Source of the DNA: Maridesulfovibrio sp. | GTDB taxonomy: Bacteria > Desulfobacterota > Desulfovibrionia > Desulfovibrionales > Desulfovibrionaceae | Direction: 5' to 3' | DNA length: 64,000 nucleotides | NCBI RefSeq assembly: GCF_963676065.1 | Contig: NZ_OY780933.1 | Coordinates: 496,001-560,000, forward strand | Shown here: piece by piece, positions 50,712-59,910 of the stretch | How the letters are laid out: each line of letters begins with the position of its first letter | How positions within the stretch are numbered: the first letter of the stretch is position 1 | The notes under the pieces: model-generated | Database searches by the model: none | What the model was told of the DNA's origin: nothing | Seen by the model: only the letters and a program-made list of their open reading frames with translations | Translations under genes and position numbers: made by a program

Positions 50712-52985
50712 ATGGATCAAAAAAACTTACGCGATTGGGAAGCAAGATGTACGCAAGAGGAACCGCCTAAATGTAAAGCCCGCTGTCCACTGCATGTGGA
50801 TGGTCGGGAATTTTGCCGTCTTATGGCAGACGGACAGGTGGACAAGGCTTGGGCTGTACTGTGTAAAACAATGCCCTTTCCTTCGCTTACAGCCCGTATC
50901 TGTGATGGCGACTGTCAAAACGACTGTCTGCGCTCACAAAAAGGGGGCGGAATCGAAATGGCAGCTCTGGAGCGTTTTGCCGCTGAGAACTATAAACGGT
51001 CCCCAATGATCCGGGCCTTGCCGCCACGCGGTAAAAATATCGCTGTCTTCGGGGCGCATCTTTCAGGGCTTGCCGCTGCATGGGATCTAGGTAAAAAAGG
51101 GTTCACGGTAAAACTTTTCTGCCAAAGTAAATTTGAAGGTTACTCAGAACTCCCGGCACAGCGCATCACTGAAGATCTTTTCAGCAAGGAACTGTCTCAG
51201 CTGGAAAAGATGAACGTGTCTTTTATTGAAGGAAGCGTAATTGATCCTGAAACAGTCTTAAAAGCTGCTGACGATTTTGATGCGGTATTCGCGGATCCAT
51301 GGACCTGCAATTCCAAAGCTCTCGATATGCAGCAGGTGAATTTGAAGACTCTTGAAACGGAAAAAGAATTTCTTTTTGCTTCCCCTAAAATAAGCGAAGA
51401 GTCCGCTATCGAACTGCTCGCCCTTGGACGTAAGGGAGCGCTTTCCATAGAGCGCAAGCTTCAAAATGCCTCGCTGACAGCAGGCCGGGATCGCGACAAC
51501 CCGTTTGAAACCCGCCTGTTTACCAATATCAGCAAAGTGGAACCTGTAAGCCCCGTAACTGTACCTGAAGACGGATATTCTCCGGATCAGGCCCGTGAAG
51601 AGGCCGGACGCTGCCTGCTATGCGAATGCATGGAATGCGTTAACAACTGCGTCTATCTGCAGGAATTCAAAAGCTATCCTAAGGCATACGCCCGCCAGAT
51701 TTACAATAACGCATCCATCGTTATGGGCACACGCATGGCCAACACAATGATAAATTCCTGCATGCTCTGCGGACTTTGTGAGCAGGTATGTCCCGAAAAT
51801 TTTGCCATGCAGGATCTGTGTCTCGAAGCCCGGCAGGATCTGGTACAAAAAGACCAAATGCCGCCCTCTGCACACGAATTCGCCTTCCGCGACATGGATT
51901 TTGCCGATTCATCGGTCTGCGCAGTAATCAAAAACCAGCCGGGGACTGATAAAAGTAAGCAGGTTTTCTTCCCCGGTTGCCAGCTTAGCGCTTCCGATCC
52001 GGGGGCTGTTGAACGAAGCTACGCCCATCTCTGCTCCATTTTGGAAGGCGGGACTGGACTTATGCTGCGCTGCTGCGGAGCTCCGGCAGACTGGGCCGGA
52101 CAGAAAGAGATGTTCAGCCGCAAGATGGACTCCTTGAGACATGACTGGGAATCCCTTGGACGTCCGCAAATAATCGCAGCCTGCCCTTCCTGCATTGAAA
52201 GCCTGCAAAAAGGATTGCCGGAAGCGGAAGTCACTTCACTCTGGTCAACACTCAGCAATCAGGCTGACCGACTTGCCATGCCGCAGGAAAAAGAATCGCT
52301 CTCCCTGCATGATCCCTGCTCCGCGCGTGACAATCAGATTCTTATGAACGATGTGCGCTTACTTCTCAGCAAACTGGAAGTTACTTTTGATGAGCCCGAA
52401 TTTTCTGGAAACCTGACTGAGTGCTGTGGATTCGGAGGACTGCTCGCCAATGCAAATGAACAGCTGTCCCAAAAGGCTGCTGTGCACAGGGCCGGAAAAT
52501 TGGATCATGATGGTGTAACATACTGTGCCATGTGCCGGGACATGCTCGCCAAAGCAGGAAAACGCTGCCAGCACATACTGGATGTTATCCTGCCCGGAAG
52601 TAACGAAGACCACGCAGGACGTGTTGCCCCCGGTTATTCCGTCCGGCGAGAGAACAGGGTCCGCTTAAAAGAGACCCTGCTCAGGGAAACTTGGAAAGAG
52701 CAGCCCGAGCCCCGTAACGATTACGAATCCGTCGCGGTGGAATTTACTGACGAAGCACGCGAATTAATGGAAAAAAGACGCATTCTGTTATCCGACGTGC
52801 AAAAGACTCTGCATGCGATGCAGGGTTCAGCCCGTGTGCTTGAGAACACTGAAACCGGTCATAAACTGGTACACTTCCGCCCCGTAACAGTTACTTATTG
52901 GGTAGAGTATGAAATGAATGACGGGACATATTTGGTACACCGGGTCTGGTCTCATCGCATGCGCGTTATAGGAGAAGCATCATGA
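50712..52985 (+). CDS. GltD-like/HdrD-like Fe-S redox protein, probable electron acceptor of Mop
   Basis: 757 residues. The N-terminal dicluster domain (CTQEEPPKCKARCPLHVDG; ICDGDCQNDC) is like that of GltD/NfnB. A Rossmann segment follows near residue 110, but the usual GxGxxG reads GAHLSG. Two [4Fe-4S] motifs come next (CLLCECMECVNNC; CMLCGLCEQVCP), then two CCG domains of the HdrB/D type (FFPGCQLSASD...CCGAPADW; HDPCSARD...CCGFGGLLANA), and an unfamiliar C-terminal domain of about 85 residues. Mop has no FAD domain, so this neighbour likely takes its electrons. It overlaps the next gene. Confidence 0.85.
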   Translation: MDQKNLRDWEARCTQEEPPKCKARCPLHVDGREFCRLMADGQVDKAWAVLCKTMPFPSLTARICDGDCQNDCLRSQKGGGIEMAALERFAAENYKRSPMIRALPPRGKNIAVFGAHLSGLAAAWDLGKKGFTVKLFCQSKFEGYSELPAQRITEDLFSKELSQLEKMNVSFIEGSVIDPETVLKAADDFDAVFADPWTCNSKALDMQQVNLKTLETEKEFLFASPKISEESAIELLALGRKGALSIERKLQNASLTAGRDRDNPFETRLFTNISKVEPVSPVTVPEDGYSPDQAREEAGRCLLCECMECVNNCVYLQEFKSYPKAYARQIYNNASIVMGTRMANTMINSCMLCGLCEQVCPENFAMQDLCLEARQDLVQKDQMPPSAHEFAFRDMDFADSSVCAVIKNQPGTDKSKQVFFPGCQLSASDPGAVERSYAHLCSILEGGTGLMLRCCGAPADWAGQKEMFSRKMDSLRHDWESLGRPQIIAACPSCIESLQKGLPEAEVTSLWSTLSNQADRLAMPQEKESLSLHDPCSARDNQILMNDVRLLLSKLEVTFDEPEFSGNLTECCGFGGLLANANEQLSQKAAVHRAGKLDHDGVTYCAMCRDMLAKAGKRCQHILDVILPGSNEDHAGRVAPGYSVRRENRVRLKETLLRETWKEQPEPRNDYESVAVEFTDEARELMEKRRILLSDVQKTLHAMQGSARVLENTETGHKLVHFRPVTVTYWVEYEMNDGTYLVHRVWSHRMRVIGEAS

Positions 52986-53200
52986 GTAGTTCCCTGAAAG
53001 TTCTGGATAAAGATTTTTCATCATGGAAATGTGCAACTTGCGGCAAACATCTAAGCCCGTCTCCTGTGGAACTTGAATATCTGGACAGCAGGTTTAACGT
53101 AGAATTACCCAAATGCCCGGATTGCGGATTCGTCCTCATTCCTGAAGAACTTGCTCTGGGTAAGATGGCCGAAGTTGAACGAATGTTGGAGGATAAGTAA
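52982..53200 (+). CDS. Small zinc-ribbon/rubredoxin-like redox protein
   Basis: 72 residues with two CxxC pairs about 40 residues apart (CATCGKH and CPDCGFV), giving a rubredoxin-like or zinc-ribbon site. Overlaps the preceding gene by 4 bases and the methyltransferase by one, so it is translated with them. It could carry electrons or hold a metal for the adjacent enzymes. A related small redox protein is, as I recall, conserved beside Mop in other Desulfovibrio. Confidence 0.8.
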   Translation: MSSSLKVLDKDFSSWKCATCGKHLSPSPVELEYLDSRFNVELPKCPDCGFVLIPEELALGKMAEVERMLEDK

Positions 53201-53850
53201 TGACCGAAACCCCTCTCTGGGAAAAATCTATACTGCGAGAAGCTTCCGGGCCCACCCTGCGCCCCGGAGGATATACACTCACAGACCGTGCAGTAAAACT
53301 GACCGGTCTGCTTCCGAATGACCGGGTACTCGATGTAGGTTGCGGACTGGGAGCGACAGTAAGTCATTTACGCACTGAGCACGGCCTCAAAGCTTTCGGC
53401 ATGGACTACTCACCCCGGCAGCTGTCCGAAGCCCAGAAAGATTTACCCCTGACCCGTGCCGACGGGTCAGCCCTACCCTTCGCAGATTCATTCTTTTCCG
53501 CTATATTCTGCGAGTGCGTGCTGTCACTCCTGCCCGATAAAGAACAATGCATCAGCGAATTCAAACGGGTACTCACAAAAAACGGTAAACTGATTATCAG
53601 CGATTTATATCAGCGTGGAAGCGGCCAGATCCAATGTCTGGACGGATCATGCGCCAGCTCTCCGCTCTACCTCGGACGTATTGAACAAATTTTAAGACAG
53701 CAGGGCATGCACATAACCGCCATAGAAGATTATTCCCGGTTATTGGTGGAGCTGGCGGCAAAACTCGTCTTTGCCGGAGGTAAGAATCCATCCGCCGGAC
53801 AGAATTGCTGCGACCGCCCAGGATACATGTTGCTGATTGCAGAACTATAA
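53200..53850 (+). CDS. Class I SAM-dependent methyltransferase
   Basis: 216 residues. Motif I VLDVGCGLGATVSHL, the acidic strand FGMDYSPRQL, motif for adenine contact RADGSALPF, and FKRVLTKNGKLIISDLY define a seven-strand methyltransferase close to UbiE/arsenite-methyltransferase types. The C-terminus has a CC pair (GQNCCDRPGY). Substrate unknown. Its position between the redox protein and the C-GCAxxG-C-C/radical SAM genes suggests a small-molecule or cofactor substrate tied to Mop. Confidence 0.87.
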   Translation: MTETPLWEKSILREASGPTLRPGGYTLTDRAVKLTGLLPNDRVLDVGCGLGATVSHLRTEHGLKAFGMDYSPRQLSEAQKDLPLTRADGSALPFADSFFSAIFCECVLSLLPDKEQCISEFKRVLTKNGKLIISDLYQRGSGQIQCLDGSCASSPLYLGRIEQILRQQGMHITAIEDYSRLLVELAAKLVFAGGKNPSAGQNCCDRPGYMLLIAEL

Positions 53851-53979
53851 CAACCGAACAAGCTGAATCGAATAAGTTAAATTTTTAATGTACCGCATGA
53901 GCTCTTCAGAAATATTTAGAGCTCTCAACCCCTTTTGCAAAACGGGATTATGCCCCCGAAGAGACAGCCGGAGACAATG

Positions 53980-54444
53980 ATGACCGACATGGATCTTAGA
54001 ATAATGCAACTTAATGGCGCCGGGTATTGCTGCGCCCAGATAATGATAATTCTCTGCCTTGATAATTTACAGCAGGAAAATCCCGGACTGGTAAGGGCCA
54101 CGCAGGGCTTATGCATGGGCGGGGGCGACTGTTCCGGAAACTGCGGGATATTAAGCGGCGGAATTTGCGCGCTGGGCCTTTACGCCGGTAAAGGGACAGA
54201 CACTGAAACAGCAGCGGATGATTACCCGCTGCTGGTGGAAAATTTCCGGGAATGGTTCAAGGAAAGAGTCAGCGCTGAATTCGGAGGCATTAATTGTAAC
54301 GATATTCTTGGTGGTGAATGCGGAGCACCAAAGGCGGACCGTTGCGGGGTTCTGCTTGGCGAAGCATACGCCGAGTTAATTAAAATTTTGCTGGAATGCG
54401 GATATGATCCGACAGAGGGGAGAGAAGATTCCGATGGATACTAG
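53980..54444 (+). CDS. C-GCAxxG-C-C family protein
   Basis: 154 residues from the ATG at 53980 (GGAG six bases upstream; an earlier in-frame ATG at 53935 has no ribosome site). Cysteine pattern: GYCCAQIM, GLCMGGGDCSGNCG, then INCNDILGGECG, the arrangement of the C_GCAxxG_C_C family, which is thought to bind a metal or cluster but has no settled role. The first motif has CCAQIM where GCAxxG is usual. It overlaps the radical SAM gene by 11 bases. Confidence 0.82.
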   Translation: MTDMDLRIMQLNGAGYCCAQIMIILCLDNLQQENPGLVRATQGLCMGGGDCSGNCGILSGGICALGLYAGKGTDTETAADDYPLLVENFREWFKERVSAEFGGINCNDILGGECGAPKADRCGVLLGEAYAELIKILLECGYDPTEGREDSDGY

Positions 54445-55783
54445 TCATGATATGGCCGAAACCGAATCTCTTTGCCCCGTCTGTCTAAAAAAAATTCCGG
54501 CCCTCCGGGTTACAGAAAACGGTGAAAGCCGAATTGTAAAAGAATGCCCTGAACACGGCAGATTCAGTACCCCCTTCTGGCGCGGCGAGCCTTCAATTTC
54601 CGGCTGGTCACGGCCTAAGCAACCGTCCTGTCCTCCGGTGATGGATAATACCGTGAGCAAAGGCTGCCCTTTCGATTGCGGACTCTGCCCGGACCATAAC
54701 CAGCACACATGCACCACTCTGCTGGAAATTACATGGCGCTGCGATCTTAATTGCAAGGTCTGCTTTGCTTCAGCCGGAAAGAAAGTTCCTGCCGATCCAA
54801 GCATACCGGAACTGGAAAAACTGCTGCAAAAAATACGCAGCACTGCCGGACCGTGTAATTTGCAGATTTCAGGCGGGGAACCAGCTATACGGGACGATCT
54901 TCCGCGCATCGCTGAGCTGGCAAAAAAATTAGGATTCCCTTTTGTGCAGGTCAATACAAACGGGGTACGTGTTGCCCGCGAACACGACCTTGCCAAACGC
55001 TGGGCTGCGGGCGGGGTTGATTCCGCTTTCCTACAATTCGACGGAACCAATGACGATATTTATAAAACTATCCGCGGACGCAATCTTCTTGAAGAAAAGA
55101 TAAGGGCCATAGAGAACCTGACTGCGGCGGGAATAGGCGTGGTTTTGGTTCCCACTATTGTTCCTGAAGTAAATGACGACAACATCGGGGATATACTGAA
55201 ACTGGCTGTCTCGTATGCTCCGGGAGTTCGCGGGGTGCATTTTCAACCGGTAAGCTACTTCGGGCGCTACCCCTCATCCCCTTCAGACAATATGCGGATT
55301 ACCCTTCCGGAAATTATGACCGCACTGGAAGAGCAAAGTGAGCAGATGGTCCACAAGGATGATTTTATGCCCCCGGGGTGTGAACATTCACTATGTTCTT
55401 TTCATGCCAATTATCTGGTAATGGAAAACGGCAGCCTGAAAAAACTTTCCGCCAAAAAGGAAGGGTGCTGCACGCCGAAACCTGCTTCGGAAGGAGCTGA
55501 TAAATCTAAAGCTTTTATCCGCCGCCAGTGGGCGGCTCCACAGGCTAAATGTTCCTGTGAAAAGCCGCAGGATGACCTTGATCGCTTTTTAAACCGGGCG
55601 AAGACCCACATTCTGGCCCTTTCAGGAATGGCATTTCAAGACGCATGGACCCTTGACCTGGACCGCTTAAAAGGGTGTTGTATCCACGTGGCTGATCCAG
55701 ACGGCAGGTTGATTCCTTTTTGCGCCTACAATTTAACCGCCATGGACGGCTCCACGTTATACAGGAGGACGATTGATGACTGA
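54434..55783 (+). CDS. Radical SAM protein of the MJ0619/Tes type
   Basis: 449 residues. An N-terminal zinc-ribbon-like part (CPVCLKKIPAL, ECPEHGRF) is followed by GCPFDCGLCPDHNQHTC and then the SAM cluster motif CDLNCKVCFASAG. These paired motifs mark the class that includes the pterin methylase MJ0619 and the tetraether lipid synthase Tes. SGGEPAIRDDL is the SAM-binding GGE. I chose the ATG at 54434 after GAGAGAAG. A pterin-type or lipid substrate is the family precedent; beside a molybdopterin enzyme, pterin chemistry is the more attractive inference. Confidence 0.86.
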   Translation: MDTSHDMAETESLCPVCLKKIPALRVTENGESRIVKECPEHGRFSTPFWRGEPSISGWSRPKQPSCPPVMDNTVSKGCPFDCGLCPDHNQHTCTTLLEITWRCDLNCKVCFASAGKKVPADPSIPELEKLLQKIRSTAGPCNLQISGGEPAIRDDLPRIAELAKKLGFPFVQVNTNGVRVAREHDLAKRWAAGGVDSAFLQFDGTNDDIYKTIRGRNLLEEKIRAIENLTAAGIGVVLVPTIVPEVNDDNIGDILKLAVSYAPGVRGVHFQPVSYFGRYPSSPSDNMRITLPEIMTALEEQSEQMVHKDDFMPPGCEHSLCSFHANYLVMENGSLKKLSAKKEGCCTPKPASEGADKSKAFIRRQWAAPQAKCSCEKPQDDLDRFLNRAKTHILALSGMAFQDAWTLDLDRLKGCCIHVADPDGRLIPFCAYNLTAMDGSTLYRRTIDD

Positions 55784-57110
55784 AAACCCGCTGGGTAAAT
55801 GGCTCAATCTACGTATGGGCCGCCCTCTCGAACTGGCCCCAGTTTCTGTGCGTGAACTTCAGGAATGGCAATTTAATTCTTTGCGCAGGACAATGTTTCA
55901 GGCAGTCAGCAACTGCCCATTTTACCATGAACGACTGGCAGGGGTACAAACAGGAGCGGTTCATACCCCTGCGGATCTAGAACACATTCCCTTCACCAAC
56001 GCAGACGACCTGCGCCATAATCCCGATAATTTTCTATGTGTCTCGCAGGACGAGATAGCGCGGGCGGTAACCCTCGCCAGTTCCGGCTCAAGCGGCGCTC
56101 CCAAAAGGCTTTTCTTCACTGCCGGAGACCTTGAACGGACAATTGAATTTTTCCATTACGGAATGTCCCCCATGCTAAAAGAAGGGGAAACCATTCTGGC
56201 AATCCTACCCGACTCACGTCCCGGAGGAGTCGGCTCACTTTTCGCAGAATCCATTTCCAGACTGGGCGGGGAAACAGTGCTTCCCGTCAACCCTTCATAC
56301 ATCAGCACCCTGCTTAATCTTCTGCTCGATAACCACGCTAGCTGCATCCTAGGACCGGCCATACAGATACACGCTCTTGCCCGGATGCTCGACAGCAAAG
56401 GGATTGTCATCAATCACGTACGCTCGGTTCTGCTCTGCTGGGACGTGCTACCTTACGCCAGTATGCAGACCATCTCGCGGGTATTTGGTTGCGAAGTTTT
56501 CTCCCATTGGGGCATGACTGAAACCTGCCTTGGCGGCGGAGTGGACTGCCGGCCCGGTTCCGGCATGCATTTACGCGAACCAGATTTTTATGTGGAGATA
56601 ATCAACCCGGCAACAGGAAGGCAGGTACCTAATGGACACAAAGGAGAAATTGTAATCAGCACCCTTTCCCGGCGGGCTATGCCCCTGATTCGATACCGCA
56701 CGGGAGATGTCGGCTGCATCATGCCTGACGAATGTTCTTGCGGCCTCCCGCTACGCAGACTGGGGGCGGTGGAAGGAAGGCTGGGAGACGGCATCATACT
56801 TCCGGGCGGCAGCAGGCTCGACCTTAATGAGCTGAACAACTCCATCCTATCCCACAAATCCGTTCTTGATTTTAAAGCGGAGTACCATCCCGAAGAGATG
56901 CTGCTTTCCGTCAGGCTGGATGTCTTGCCGGGCACGAAGTCTGGAGCGGAAGTAAAAAAACAGCTGCTGAGCTACCCAAAAATAAAACGAGCCTGCGATA
57001 ATCATAATTTGAAATTATCCGTTAGACTTGCTAACCAAGACGGAACCATACACTCCGGTTTCGGAAAACGTTCTATAACAATTAAAACGATAAGATCCGG
57101 TAAATTATGA
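55773..57110 (+). CDS. AMP-forming acyl-CoA ligase-like protein (PaaK-like)
   Basis: 445 residues of the adenylate-forming superfamily. P-loop LASSGSSGAPKRLFFT, SHWGMTETCLGGG, and IRYRTGDVG are present, and the short C-terminal lid domain is PaaK-like. It could activate a carboxylic acid, for example an acid made by the aldehyde oxidoreductase, as acyl-adenylate or acyl-CoA. Substrate unknown. It overlaps radical SAM gene by 11 bases and xdhC by 4. Confidence 0.86.
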   Translation: MMTENPLGKWLNLRMGRPLELAPVSVRELQEWQFNSLRRTMFQAVSNCPFYHERLAGVQTGAVHTPADLEHIPFTNADDLRHNPDNFLCVSQDEIARAVTLASSGSSGAPKRLFFTAGDLERTIEFFHYGMSPMLKEGETILAILPDSRPGGVGSLFAESISRLGGETVLPVNPSYISTLLNLLLDNHASCILGPAIQIHALARMLDSKGIVINHVRSVLLCWDVLPYASMQTISRVFGCEVFSHWGMTETCLGGGVDCRPGSGMHLREPDFYVEIINPATGRQVPNGHKGEIVISTLSRRAMPLIRYRTGDVGCIMPDECSCGLPLRRLGAVEGRLGDGIILPGGSRLDLNELNNSILSHKSVLDFKAEYHPEEMLLSVRLDVLPGTKSGAEVKKQLLSYPKIKRACDNHNLKLSVRLANQDGTIHSGFGKRSITIKTIRSGKL

Positions 57111-58144
57111 AAAAACTTATTGCAAACATCTGTTCACAACTCCAGTCCGGCAATGACCTTATTTTAGCCTCCATAATTAAAAGTTCCGGCTCCACACCCC
57201 GTTCCTCCGGGAGCAAAATGATTGTCATGCGCGATAAATCCATAGACGGAACCATCGGTGGAGGGCTGGTCGAAGCGTTGGTTCAAAAAGCAGCGGAGGA
57301 GATTTTTGCTGAAGCCGAAAATACCGTTGCATTCCGTGAATTCGATCTTTCAAATGAGCTGGCGGCAAATGCTGACATGATTTGCGGCGGGTATGTAGAG
57401 GTAATGCTTGAACATCTGCCGGCAAATGACACGACTCTCGACATTTTTTCCGCCCTGAATGCAAGCCTGAACAAAGGCAGGCAGGCCATGCTGCTAACCA
57501 ACGTTGATAATTCGCTGGTCCGGGAAAGGCGTGTGATCGCTCCCGGATGCCAGCTGCCGGAGCTATCATTCATAGATGAAGCGGGAGCAACGGCACTGCT
57601 GGAAAAATCCCTCAAATCAGGTATCCCCGTGCTGAACGAAACAGGCTCAGGACTCACTGTGGCCGAAAGCTTTATCCCTCAGCCGGACCTTTATATATTC
57701 GGGGCAGGTCACGTTTCCCGGCCCACCGCTGCCCTTGCCGCTTCTGTCAATTTCCGCACTGTAGTCCTAGATGACCGGGCGGACTTTGCCAACAGGGAAC
57801 GGTTTCCTCAGGCGGCTGAAATTCGTGTACTTCCTGATTTTAAAGATTGCTTTGCCGGGCTGGAAGTAAATGAAAATTCATATATCATTATCGTCACCCG
57901 CGGACACCTGCACGACAAAACGGTGTTGGGACAGGCCCTCGACACTCCGGCTCGATACGTGGGCATGATAGGCAGCTCCAAGAAAAGAAACGCCATTTAT
58001 GATGCCCTGCGTGAAGAAGGCGTTACGCAGCAGGAAATCGATCGCTGCCACTGCCCTATCGGACTCTCCATCGGCGGCCAAACTCCTGAAGAAATCGCCG
58101 TGTCCATCGTGGCGGAATTGATCCAAATACGGGCGGGAGACTAG
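57107..58144 (+). CDS. xdhC: XdhC-family molybdoenzyme maturation factor
   Basis: 345 residues. The XdhC/CoxI N-terminal domain (LASIIKSSGSTPRSSGSKMIV, GTIGGGLVEA, MICGGYVEV) and C-terminal Rossmann domain (LYIFGAGHVSRPTAALA; VGMIGSSKKRNAIYDAL; CPIGLSIGGQTPEEIAVSI) are complete. XdhC proteins bind Mo-cofactor and promote its sulfuration and insertion into xanthine-oxidase family enzymes, so Mop is the evident client. It is followed after one base by the NTP-transferase gene. Confidence 0.92.
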   Translation: MKKLIANICSQLQSGNDLILASIIKSSGSTPRSSGSKMIVMRDKSIDGTIGGGLVEALVQKAAEEIFAEAENTVAFREFDLSNELAANADMICGGYVEVMLEHLPANDTTLDIFSALNASLNKGRQAMLLTNVDNSLVRERRVIAPGCQLPELSFIDEAGATALLEKSLKSGIPVLNETGSGLTVAESFIPQPDLYIFGAGHVSRPTAALAASVNFRTVVLDDRADFANRERFPQAAEIRVLPDFKDCFAGLEVNENSYIIIVTRGHLHDKTVLGQALDTPARYVGMIGSSKKRNAIYDALREEGVTQQEIDRCHCPIGLSIGGQTPEEIAVSIVAELIQIRAGD

Positions 58145-58145
58145 T

Positions 58146-59276
58146 ATGGAAATTTACGGACTTGTCCTTGCGGCGGGTTTCTCCTCACGAATAGGAAAGC
58201 TGAAAGCCCTGCTGCCAATTGATGACTGCACTGTACTTTCAAGCTGTATCCGTTCGCTGGTAAACGGCGGAGCTTCCGATGTTTTCGTAGTCACCGGTCA
58301 CAAGGCGGATCAGATCGGCGCCCAGGCCAACGCATTGGGGATGCATGAAATATACAACCCAGACTATGAACAGGGCATGTTCTCCTCTGTCAAAGCCGGC
58401 GTGCGGGGACTACCCGACGACGCCTCCGCTTTTCTGGTCCTTCCGGTAGACATTCCGCTGGTGCGTTCATCCACCATTCGAGCTTTGACCTTTGATTACT
58501 CATCCGCTCCCACAGACATCATCTACCCATGTTTCCGGGGAGAACGGGGCCACCCTCCGCTGATCAGCGCAAAACTGATCCCGGAAATTCTCGCCCACGA
58601 CGGCACGGGCGGATTGCGCGCAATCCTTGAACGATACGACAGCACTGCCCGGGAACGGAATATGCCGGACCTCGGCATTCTGCGAGATCTGGACACTCCC
58701 GAAGATTACGAAAAAGCCCGGCAAATACCGCGCCGCAGGGTGCCGCTGCCAGAAGAGTGTATGGCCCTTTGGGAACTGGCCGATACTCCGCTGCAAACCC
58801 GTGAACACTGTAAGGCAGTAGCTGAAGCGGCCTGTTTCATGGCTGAAGCTTTAAATCGAAACCGTGACCGGCAGAAAGCACTTGATCTGGACATGGTCAA
58901 AGGTGCAGCGCTGATGCACGATGTGGCCAAACTAAAAAGCAACCACGAAGCGGCCGGGGCAGCTATCCTTGCGGGTTACGGATTCACCGGAATTGCCGAC
59001 ATTGTAGCCTCGCACCGGGATACGGACATAAAGGCGGACTCACCGCTGACTGAACAGGAAATTGTTTTTCTGGCGGATAAAATTTTTCAGGGGACCACGC
59101 CGGTCTCGCTGGATCAACGCTACGGCAAAACACTTGAGCGGTGGAAAGATGATCCCGAAGCAGTAGCCGCAATAACCGGCAGACTGGAACGGGCCAAAAC
59201 CCTACTGCAACGTTTTGAACAGGAAGCAAAGGTCAAAGTTCCTCAACAGCTCCCGCAGCTCGACAGGAAATCCTGA
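58146..59276 (+). CDS. MobA/MocA-like nucleotidyltransferase fused to an HD domain
   Basis: 376 residues. The N-terminal half is a nucleotidyltransferase (VLAAGFSSRIGKLKALLPI; FLVLPVDIPLV; GHPPLIS) of the MocA/MobA type that makes the cytosine or guanine dinucleotide form of Mo-cofactor. The C-terminal half is an HD-type domain (H of EHCKAVAEAACFMAEAL; LMHDVAKLKSNH; VASHRDTD) that could hydrolyse a nucleotide or phosphate bond. D. gigas MOP uses the cytosine dinucleotide cofactor, so MCD synthesis fits. The purpose of the HD partner is unknown. Confidence 0.87.
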   Translation: MEIYGLVLAAGFSSRIGKLKALLPIDDCTVLSSCIRSLVNGGASDVFVVTGHKADQIGAQANALGMHEIYNPDYEQGMFSSVKAGVRGLPDDASAFLVLPVDIPLVRSSTIRALTFDYSSAPTDIIYPCFRGERGHPPLISAKLIPEILAHDGTGGLRAILERYDSTARERNMPDLGILRDLDTPEDYEKARQIPRRRVPLPEECMALWELADTPLQTREHCKAVAEAACFMAEALNRNRDRQKALDLDMVKGAALMHDVAKLKSNHEAAGAAILAGYGFTGIADIVASHRDTDIKADSPLTEQEIVFLADKIFQGTTPVSLDQRYGKTLERWKDDPEAVAAITGRLERAKTLLQRFEQEAKVKVPQQLPQLDRKS

Positions 59277-59893
59277 TGATCATCCTCATCCGTCACGGAC
59301 AGATAGAGGGTGGCAAAGGACGGGCTGTGGGTCAGATTGACTTGCCGCTTTCCGCAAACGGACTGAAACAGGCTGAACAACTGGCTGAATCATTGAAATC
59401 ATTCCGCCCCCGGCGCATCTATTGCAGCCCCCTGAAAAGGACCCTGCAAACGGCATCATTCATTGAAAAACAATGCGGACTTGTAGCGACACATGTTCCT
59501 GAAATAAAAGAAATAAATCTGGGAGAATGGGAAGGACAGGAATTTGCCGAGATTAAAAAAAAGTATCCGGCGGATTACCGGCAACGCGGTGAGGACGTAG
59601 GAAATTTTCGTGTTCCCGGCGGAGAAAATTTCATTGATGTTAAAAAACGAGTCCGCTCATTTCTAAATGAACTAGAGGGTGAACCGATCATCGCGGTGAC
59701 CCATGCCGGGGTGATAAGGACGGTGATGCATATAGTACTGGGCTTTCCACTGGAAAATATATTCAGGCTGAAACCTGATTACTGCCACGCCTCTGTTATT
59801 GAAAAAAAGAAAGACGGATTCTTCCTGAAGGCTTACAACCTTCCACCTGAACCAGATTTAGGCAGGACACTGGTACAAATGATGCCGAACTGA
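59276..59893 (+). CDS. Histidine phosphatase family protein
   Basis: 205 residues. The catalytic RHG is in LIRHGQIEGG, with SPLKRTLQTA, the acid in LGEWEGQEF and the second histidine in VTHAGVIRTV. It resembles CobC/alpha-ribazole phosphatase. It shares one base with the NTP-transferase gene. In this context it may dephosphorylate a nucleotide or cofactor intermediate; a general phosphatase cannot be excluded. Confidence 0.88.
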   Translation: MIILIRHGQIEGGKGRAVGQIDLPLSANGLKQAEQLAESLKSFRPRRIYCSPLKRTLQTASFIEKQCGLVATHVPEIKEINLGEWEGQEFAEIKKKYPADYRQRGEDVGNFRVPGGENFIDVKKRVRSFLNELEGEPIIAVTHAGVIRTVMHIVLGFPLENIFRLKPDYCHASVIEKKKDGFFLKAYNLPPEPDLGRTLVQMMPN

Positions 59894-59910
59894 CTTTGAT
59901 TCCCCTGCTC

